Of a DNA stretch of 64,000 nt, positions 55,301 through 64,000 are shown in pieces. The DNA lies in NCBI GenBank assembly GCA_023213395.1, contig CM041465.1, positions 157,797,741 to 157,861,740 on the forward strand, written 5' to 3'. Within the stretch, counting starts at the first letter, position 1, and each line of letters opens with the position of its first letter. Source of the DNA: Cycas panzhihuaensis. Lineage: Eukaryota; Cycadophyta. The position numbers and the translations under genes are program-made. Below the pieces are notes generated by a model. It searched no databases. It was given only the letters and a program-made list of their open reading frames with translations, and had not been told where the DNA came from.

Positions 55301-56633
55301 AACCAATTTTGTCCAAAATCTATATAATAATATTTATTTTGTTTATCTCGATCTAATCTACCTTATGGAATAAATATCTCTCCAAAATTGTGACGTTTGA
55401 TACCAGTCCCTAAATGGTCTAAGTTATTACATTGATATTACCTACAACTCAAGATTGGTTTTGATTCATAAATCTAAAATTTAGTTGATTAACAAGGGTT
55501 GCACACAAACCCATAAAATGTTTGGTTACACATTTAATGTTGGGTAAGCATTAAGGCATTTAACACTTTTAGGATGACTTTGAATTTTCTATTGACCCTC
55601 TTGCTTTAGAAACTATCCTTTTGAGTAATTTGTGAATTAAATAAAAAATTTCAAGCTCATTTTAATGTTTATGTGAATCTAGTAATCTCTAGTTATGTCT
55701 CTAAAGGAAACATTTATATAATGTTTTTAATCTTACTATCCCATTAATAAAAATAGATTTTGATTAAGAAAATAATTATGTTGAAAAAAATTCAAATTTA
55801 TTTGACACAAAGCACAAAGTGGTTTGATAGTAGGACCATTGTCAGATTAGCTCTTGGCCTCACTTTTATCTTTGTCTTTATATTTGACATTGTCATGGGT
55901 TTAAATTATTGTACTATAGATGAGTTAGTGAGGCTCACTTGTGGTATTGTTATTATTCAAGGAGTTTGGAATTATATTTATCATTTATTATTTAATTAAC
56001 TATGGCGATTGAAGTTGATATCATGAGGATGCAGATATATAATTAGTGCAATGATGTTGTGCATACTTTGAATGAATTGTAAGTAATGATTTATGGCTTT
56101 ATAAAAATAAAACGCACATTCCATAAGAGTGATGGATGATGTTCTGGTGATTGAGAATGAAGAGGTGTGTGCCATGTTGTTTAGGTGTTTGAGGGGCTTG
56201 TGTGTTTAATATAACCAACTAGACTTACCACATAATCTACACAGTAAGTTATATTAAAGTTTGCAAAATGAGGATACAATTAAGGAACATGAAAAAAGTT
56301 AATTTTGGACTCTTGGCTAATTATAGTTGTCATATTTTATGTATAAAAACAAAAAGGAAATAATATATTGCATAATAGTTTGGTAGTTGTGATTGCATCT
56401 ATTTTTCTATTTTCGGGCACCTTAGCTATGGTGAGTTGCATAAGCACATAGACTAGGTTGTACTTTCTCTTTTTTTTCTCTAATTATTTTTAAAAGTTTG
56501 GGCTCGGGGTGGGCTTCATAGGAAATTACCATAGCCTCTCAAAACTCTCAATTCCATACCACTTCAACATTATTACACTTCCATAGAGGATATCGAGTAT
56601 TTACTTTATACAATGAAAAGTGAAAAACTTGGG
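52316..56633. other. Unassigned AT-rich region
   Basis: Nothing recognisable in six frames. Open frames at 54640-55025 are T/C-rich hydrophobic artefacts, and a 79-codon frame at 55760-55999 has no recognised motif. A C-rich run lies at 53063-53082. Confidence 0.4.
53063..53082. repeat. Poly-C tract
   Basis: Six C, T, ten C, then TCT, in an otherwise AT-rich setting. The complementary strand is a G-run of the same form. Confidence 0.9.
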
Positions 56634-57924
56634 TAAATTTTGACCACAACATTGATCTCAATTCTTCCATCATTAGTGTAAGAGTTTACATGGAAAGATT
56701 AGGAATGAGTTTTATAAGGAATAAGTCTAAGATCTACTTGACTATATATCTAACATAATTCGAAAGCTTAAATAAGTACTTTTATGCAAGCCATGGGATT
56801 CATTGTGCCATAATGTGATCGAAAATCTATTTGCTAACTTATAGCCTTTTTTTTTGTAGTTCTTAGCTCCACACCATGGGATCTAACCTAAGCACTTACC
56901 TACCTTCACAGAGACCCTTTCTTAGGTCTCCTCAACTATATATCTAATAGAATTCTAAAGCTTAAACAAGTACTTCTATGCAAGCCATAGGATCCATTAT
57001 GCCACAATGTGGTTGAAAATCTATTCAATAACTTGTAGCCTCTTTTTGGCCAATTCTTAGCTTTAAACCATGGGATTTAACCTAGACACTTACCTACCTT
57101 CATTAAAGACCCTTTCTTTTTTAAAATACTTTGGATCCTTATAAAGTAGGTAGATCCCAGTATTAACAATCATGAAAATAATAAATAGATTAAAATTGCA
57201 TTCTATAAATTGGGTACGGCATATATTATAGTAGTAATAGCAACAATCATAAATGGATCAAATCATATAACCCACTAAAGGAATTTCTTCTTTAAGGGAG
57301 TTTTAGGGGTATTAAGGGGACCCAAACATTAGGTGATACTTCATTATTAGTGAAAGCACTACAAGTAAAGAAGGTCCAAAATAGTTTGGATTTCATGTAA
57401 GTTCAAGGAAGATCTATCAAATAAAATAGAATTCATATTTAACCAATAAATAGGGTTATCTACAAGTAACTCTCTAGTTAGTTGATCTCCTCTAGATGTT
57501 GCCACCATACATGGGTGATTGTACAACACATATATCCATGCACTACAAAATGTAGATGAAGCTTTTAGTATGGATCATGGTCCACAAAATTTCCTTTTAT
57601 AAGTGCATTTCAACTTCTTAGATGAAATAATTTATTCATGTTATATAATTATAATAAGTAAATCTTTGTCACTAAATTCTATAAGTCATGAATTCAGAAT
57701 GACTTATTATAAGAAGCAATAGATTAGGGTGGTTGGACTAAAATCTTGGTTAGGGTCACATTAATGATTTCTCTAATTGATTCTTGTGATTTCCCCACTC
57801 AATGTCTTCAATTTAGGATCTTAGGACTAGTCAAGGTAAAGGTTCCATGACTAGCCAATTAAATTATTTAATCACTAATCTTCACTTGGTCCAATTCTTA
57901 TAAGACATATTCTCAACTATGTGG
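56634..57924. repeat. 1.29-kb tandem duplication, copy 1
   Basis: Starts 'taaattttgaccacaacattg' and runs to 'ctcaactatgtgg'. Nearly identical to the next 1.29 kb, with scattered substitutions and single-base indels. Inside it a shorter repeat of about 194 bases occurs twice (56741-56934 and 56935-57125; core 'acttacctaccttc...gaccctttctt'). No coding motif or LTR signature. Confidence 0.92.
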
Positions 57925-59213
57925 TAAATTTTGACCACAACATTGATCTCAATTCTTCCATCCTTCGTGTAAGAGTTTACGTGGCAAGATTAGGAATGAG
58001 TTTTATAAGGAATAAGTCTAAGATCTACTTGACTATATATCTAACAAAATTTGAAAGCTTAAATCAATACTTTTATGCAAGCCATGGCATTCATTATGCC
58101 ATAATATGATATAAAATCTATTTGCTAACTTATAGCCTTTTTTTGTGTAGTTCTTAGCTTCATACCATGGGATCTAACCTAAGCACTCACCTACCTTCAT
58201 AGAGACCCTTTCTTAGGTCTCCTCAATTATATATCTAATAGAATTCTAAAGCTTAAACAAGTACTTCTATGCAAGCCATAGGATCCATTATGCCACAATG
58301 TGGTTGAAAATCTATTCAATAACTTGTAGCCTCTTTTTGGCCAATTCTTAGCTTTAAACCATGGGATTTAACCTAGACACTTACCTACCTTCTTTAAAGA
58401 CCCTTTCTTATTTAAAATAATTTGGATCCTTATAAAGTGGGCAGATCCCAGTATTAACAGTCATGAAAATAATAAATGGATTAAAATTGCATTCTATAAA
58501 TTGGGTACAGCATATATTATAGTAGTAATAGCAACAATCATAAATGGATCAGGTCATATAACCCACTAAAGGAATTTCTTCTTTAAGGGAGTTTTAGGGG
58601 TATTAGGGGACCCAAACATTAGGTGATACTTCATTATTAGTGAAAGCACTACAAGTAAAGAAGGTCCAAAATAGTTTGTATTTCATGTATGTTCAAGGAA
58701 GATCTATCAAATAAAATAGAATTCATATTTAACCAATAAATAGGGTTATCTACAAACAACTCTCTAGTTAGTTGATCTCCTCTAGATGTTGCCACCATAC
58801 ATGGGTGATTGTACAACACATATATCCATGCACTATAAAATGTAGATGAAGCTTTTAGTATGGATCATGGTCCACAAAATTTCCTTTATAAGTGCATTTC
58901 AACTTCTTAGATGAAATAATTTATTCATGTTATATAATTTTAATAAGTAAATCTTTGTCACTAAATTCTATAAGTCATGAATTCATAGTGACTTATTATA
59001 AGAAGCAATAGATTAGGGTGGTTGGACTAAAATCTTGGTTAGGGTCACATTAATGATTGCTCTAATTGATTCTTGTGATTTCCCCACTCGATGTCTTCAA
59101 TTTAGGATCTTAGGACTAGTTAAGGTAAAGGTTCCATGACTAGCCAATTAAATTATTTAATCATTAATCTTCACTTGGTCCAATTCTTATAAGATATATT
59201 CTCAACCATGTGG
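57925..59213. repeat. 1.29-kb tandem duplication, copy 2
   Basis: Begins at the same bases as copy 1 and ends 'ctcaaccatgtgg' at 59213, after which similarity stops. The inner 194-base repeat is also present (from about 58032 and 58225), so the inner duplication predates the outer one. Confidence 0.92.
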
Positions 59214-62200
59214 TTATCTCTAACTAAATATTGGCCTAATCAGAATTAAAACGATAATTTTAATTTCTTCTTTGATGTCAAATTGACCTTCGCACCATAG
59301 TTGGTCTTAGTCAAATCTTAAATGAATGATAGATTAATAGATGCCTTATCTTATTTTCAATCTTTGAGATAACTCTTGGCTACTTTATCCATCAAATGAC
59401 AAATTCTTCTTGTAGTAGTGGCATACTTTGTTTATAATTCAAGTCAATGTGGGACCTGGTCGTGTGGAGTTACTCAATCTTAGGTAAGAGCTTATTAGAC
59501 AATTGGTATGTTTATGTCTCCAATTCCTTCCATCTCATGAGGTTTGGCCTAATCCTATCTTCCTTAGGCATTTAATGAAGTTGAAGAATATCTAAAAATA
59601 ATGTGACTTACTTCATTAATTCACTTAACTCATATAATAGTGATAGGTGAACTATAATCTTAGTGAAATGGGAATTAAACCTAAAGCCTAAAGCTCACTT
59701 CCTTTATTGAAATTAATTAGCTTCTCTTACTTTGTGTGATTCACACATCTATGGATTAGGAAGCTTGGTCTACCCTGCCCTTACATGTTCTCTTCGCTCA
59801 ATAATGGTGTTTATATTCTACTATGAGTTTTTAATGACTATTTTACTAATTGATTGAATTATTTAGGGATAACCCATTATTTTCACCTTACTGGGAGGGA
59901 ACATTATGTAGTTTCCATAAAGGATATTGCATTGATAATTATTACCCCCTTTTCTTTTTCCTCAAAGGATGTAAATAAATAAAAGATGTATAATGTTAAT
60001 GGATGTACATAATAAGGATAATTTGTTAATAAGGAATAATAGTCTTTGAACTTAGTCCAAAAATCGATGCATCAAGGTTGTGTTTCTCTAATAAATATGC
60101 CTAACTTCCTAAGACTTGTGTTTTAGATGGAGTCTAATAAGTTGTACAAGTGAAATCTCATAATTTTATAAGTACGTAAAGGAAGGTAAGCCAAAGGATT
60201 ATTCATGTTCAAAATTGTGAAATACAAAAAAGAGACAGTTTCATATGTTCTCATACTTTTGCAAGTTGGTTTAAATGTGATAAGTACTCAATGGATCATC
60301 TGTGAGGTTGTAAAATGTGGGTGAATAAAGGAACCTTATATCTCTTCACAGTTTTGTAAGTACAACAATGACAATATACATTCAAGGGATCACCTGTGAA
60401 ATTGCAAAGGAAGAATAATAAAGTAACAAGGCAAACGATCATTTAGTTTTGAAGTTGTGAAATGCGAGAAATGTCTAAAGGCATGTCTTTTAGCAATTTT
60501 ACAAATAAACCAAAATTGAAGGTTATCCAAATGGAAAATCCTAAAGTTTCAAAACAAAGGCCAAGTCTTATATCCTCTTGTATTTTTGAAAATGGGGGAA
60601 AAAGTAATGAAGACTTAAGTTATGGATTGCAAATTTGTGAAATGTGAAACAAGAAGACAACAAGGTAATTGAAAGCCTACTATAAAGTCATTTTATATAG
60701 TTTTTTCTTACATTTTTACAAAAGTGCATTTCAAATGAGGAGATTCATCTACATAATCATGAAATACAAAAAAAATACAATCAAGCACCAAACTAAATAG
60801 TGCAAAAGAAATTAGTTCATATAATTATAATTTCAAAGTTATTTTTCAACCAACTTTTAGTCATTTTCATATCAGAATTCAATGTAGAGTAACAATGAAT
60901 GATGTAGAGGCTTGAAAACATGGATTATCATCTTAAATGGCTATGTTAAGTCAAGCCCTCATACTCTAATTCATGCCCACAATATATTACTTTAATTTTT
61001 AATTGGATTCCAGTGAAGCAGTTTTAGGGTTAGAAGAAACCAAGAACTTTGTGGCCTGTCAAGGTTAATTCACATAAGGCTTGGGCTAGATTTGATGAAA
61101 ATATAACATATAAATAGGTGTCAACCCTAAAGGTTAATAACTATAAAATAGAACAATCTATATCAATTGTTGAATATTAGGGTATCATTTGAATAGTAGA
61201 AAATGACACTTATACCCTAGTCTAAAATTGATGTGACATAGTATGGATGACTATATGGCAATCTAGAAGAGGTGCTTTATAACTAACAACTCTACTAGGT
61301 CTTTTTATCTAGCTTGATTGTTATAAAACTAAAAGAGGTTAAAAGGTAAAAGGTCAAACAAGATAGGTTTCTGTAGATTAATTGCTTGGTCTACCTGACA
61401 TGCAGTCTTGGTTCCAACTTTCTCATTTCTGGTCTTTATTCTCCACATTTTTCCTATGCATCCTTCTTCCAAAATTTTATCTTTTTATTATCATATTATC
61501 ACATGTTAGATCATCTCCCATAATAGACCCTTGTAATCAATTAAGAGTAAATAGGATTTTGCTTAAGTTGCATTTTGTGTACTAAATAGGTCAAAATGTA
61601 CTATTTAATGTAAACAACCCTTTTCAATGATTCAAAGGCTTATATTTGGTCTCTTCAGTGTTAAGTTATTTTTATTATTAAGAAACCTATGATGTAACTC
61701 AATTAAATTAACTAAGCTCTACTGGTATTCATTGATTACACCACACTTTAATTTTGAGAGACTTGGAATGATTGTTGTCTACAACTTTATTTTCTCTTCT
61801 TTCTTTTTTTTTAGATGCATGTCACATGTTTTTAGACTTCTTATTATTTTGAAAATATTCAGAATAATGCTCTTCTACTGACCATTCTTTTCTTGTAAAT
61901 GAATTGTATTAATTCATTTATTTATTTTACAAGCTAGTTAATGTGTCTTAGGGTTGAGCATTTTGTAGTTGTCTCTTTATTCTTTATATTTATTTCACTA
62001 AACATTCTACAAACCATATTTACATAAATCAATCTTTAGGGAGCAAAAAAAAAGAGGCATCAATAACAATATAATAAGTCATTCATAATCTCACCCTTTA
62101 ATTAAGAAATACTTCATTTCATAACTTAAGTATCTCCATCCCCTTGACATTCCCTTTCTTCATTTTCACTTTTAATATTTGAGTTGGGTTACTCATTAAA

Positions 62201-63965
62201 TAGGGAGTCGATCTTTGTCCTAAGTGATTGGTACTCACTCATCATCAAACATTAGTTGTGATGTGAAAGAGCCTTCTTTGGTTAGTTTGTTTGTTTAAAT
62301 TCAAATAAGATCTTAACCAGGGCATAATTGTAAACTTTTAAGACTTTATAAATAATGTTTTATCTCATACCACACATAAGGTTGAGTTCCTGCCCATTTA
62401 TTATTAGGGTGGGTATATTTAATTAAGTCTACATAATATTATGGAGGCTTATAACACTCAACTTTCACACATGGAAATATGTTGGATGCCTTTTCTATTA
62501 AACTTTCCTTGCCACTCAATAAAGATTTTATCATAAGGTTTAATCTAGTTTTTAATCTCTAAAAATGACTAATTTAAAGAATGACAACTTCACCCCTTTA
62601 GGTGTTGAGCCTAAAAACTAGAGCTTAGATTTTTCATACCTAAATTTAGTAAGAAAGACTTATTACCTTTTAGATTTCTTGATAATGAAAGATTTTTAGT
62701 ATGGAATTGTAGGACATATTCCCTTCCTTTAACTATAAAATATGCCATAACTAATTTTGATAATCATAGAATAGTATGTTGGTTTTTATTGATTTCTCCA
62801 TTATTTAAAGTTTGATCTACATTTAATTTGAAGTGTTTAGAAGCTTATTTGATAAGTTATTTCATGGAATTAAATATGGAGTGAATTGGTTAAGAACTAC
62901 GAAGCCAGTGGTAGTTTCTACAAGTATAATTCTAGCATGCAATCATCAATATAGAATATAAATATAAGCATGAAATTTAAATTTAGTTTCATTATTTAAA
63001 TAATAGAGTTATCACAATAGTGGGCTATTAAATCTTACAAAATTTTATCATTTAATCAATATTTATGCTTATTAAACAACATAATTCAACATCTCTATAA
63101 TAAGATTCAGTCATAATACTGATATACCAAAACTAACGATGAATCTCTTATACAAGACCACACCCACCATAGTGACACAATTAGCCCCTGTGCCAATTGC
63201 CTTACTAAGGACACCTTTTGGTTTGTATTAAATTATAGAAAATTACAAAATATATGACATAAAATACAACAAACCCACATGTTGAACTTCTTTTCTAGGC
63301 ATAACTTGCTTGATCCTATTCTTACTATGAAAATAGACCCTTATGAACTTTTGCTATTAGAATTTATCTTGCTAGGTTTTCTAATTGGCCCTTCCTATAT
63401 CATCAATGCATTTTTAGTGGAGATGCACATCTATTTTTATATGGTGGCTTAATAATGAACTACTAACTTAATGCTTCATTCATATTTAATTATATATAAA
63501 AGCATCATTCTTTATGGAATTGAGTATTCATAATAAAAGGTTCTTAGGATTATTTCTCTTTTTCATTAATGAACTACCCAAAATGACTTCACATAATATG
63601 TACACACTAATTTTATTTGCTTATAAGGGGATATGTTCCATTTAGAAACACACCTACCAGAGAACTTTCCTAAGTGTGAGAAGACTCCAATCCTTAACAA
63701 AAATTTATTTTTTAGTGTTCATCACACTTGCTCCACATGTACTTAAATTTTTGTAATGGCCCCATGCTCTTCTACCTAGTCAAATCACATGTTAAATTAG
63801 GGATTACATTGTAATTAGGGTTTAACCAATTCTACTTTTTACTTTATTTGGGACTAATGCCTAACTTAATAAAACACAACACATTAACTTTTTTTTGTTA
63901 AATACCTGGATCTAATAGACTTAGATCCTACTCAACGAATATCTTAAAACAAAATTAAAACCTTA
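59214..63965. other. Unassigned AT-rich region
   Basis: No conserved coding motif found. From about 60200 to 60780 there are loose, diverged repeats of phrases like 'ttgtgaaatgy.aa' at 60220, 60310, 60395, 60458 and 60633. The right end should include the leader of the element whose primer site is at 63966, but no gag was recognised. Confidence 0.35.
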
Positions 63966-63978
63966 GCTCAGATACCAC
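63966..63978 (-). promoter_or_regulatory. Primer-binding site of another LTR element at the right edge
   Basis: The minus strand reads GTGGTATCTGAGCTAAGG around these bases, one mismatch from the initiator-methionine complement TGGTATCAGAGC. Confidence 0.75.
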
Positions 63979-63979
63979 T

Positions 63980-64000
63980 TGTTATAAATAAATACATATA
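63980..64000 (-). repeat. First bases of a 5' LTR running off the right edge
   Basis: Plus-strand TGTTATAAATAAATA next to the primer site has the TG expected at an LTR end (CA on the minus strand). Only about 20 bases are visible. Confidence 0.55.

Noticed and set aside
55760-55999. 79-codon ORF with a hydrophobic centre
   Set aside because: No recognised domain, neighbours or repeat copies; ORFs of this length are expected by chance in several kb of AT-rich DNA.
56634-59213. Interpretation of the 1.29-kb repeats as an LTR pair
   Set aside because: The copies abut with no internal region, have no TG/CA ends or target-site duplication, and no primer site.
1-64000. CRISPR array, bacterial-type operons, tRNA or rRNA genes
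   Set aside because: No regular short repeats with unique spacers, no operon-like gene packing, and no cloverleaf or rRNA core motifs; the tRNA-like strings found are retrotransposon primer sites.

Overview
This window looks like intergenic DNA from a large, repeat-rich seed-plant nuclear genome. It is AT-rich and holds no host gene, tRNA or rRNA that I can support. Almost everything recognisable is a decayed plant retrotransposon: Ty3/gypsy of the Tat/Ogre type, a chromovirus and another gypsy lineage, several Ty1/copia elements, and a plant LINE with a C-terminal RNase H. The species cannot be named; a gymnosperm or another large-genome plant would fit, but that is inference.

Layout. 1-7076: the 5' part of a minus-strand Tat/Ogre-like element (Tat-A), running off the left edge, with its 2.37 kb 5' LTR at 4708-7076. 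7077-7434: plus-strand chromovirus integrase C-terminus. 7880-30147: plus-strand copia element (Copia-1), split in its gag by a complete plus-strand Tat/Ogre-like element (Tat-B, 8570-26515). Tat-B is itself split by a 5'-truncated minus-strand LINE (15601-18946). Tat-B has 2.3 kb LTRs, an arginine-tRNA-like primer site, gag, protease, an archaeal-type RNase H, an antisense plant-mobile-domain-like gene and two minisatellites, but has lost its RT core and integrase. 30148-35478: a minus-strand copia (Copia-2) with 223-bp LTRs and a perfect TGTTA target-site duplication, inserted in the tail of Copia-1.

35484-37953: unassigned apart from a compound microsatellite. 37954 to about 52315: plus-strand gypsy element (Gypsy-C) with a tRNA-iMet primer site. 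It is split in gag by a complete minus-strand copia (Copia-3, 39303-48693, target-site duplication CTAGC). Copia-3 carries an internal tandem duplication of its gag and leader. 52316-64000: mostly unrecognised AT-rich DNA with a 1.29-kb tandem duplication (56634-59213). At the extreme right edge lie the primer site and first LTR bases of another minus-strand element.

No genes here work together as a pathway. What the window records is a history of insertions: three nested levels on the left, two on the right, then point decay, deletion and local tandem duplication. I did not find a new defence, mobile or metabolic system. The most unusual items are the antisense mobile-domain gene carried by Tat-B, the duplicated gag of Copia-3, and microsatellite growth inside copia RT codons.
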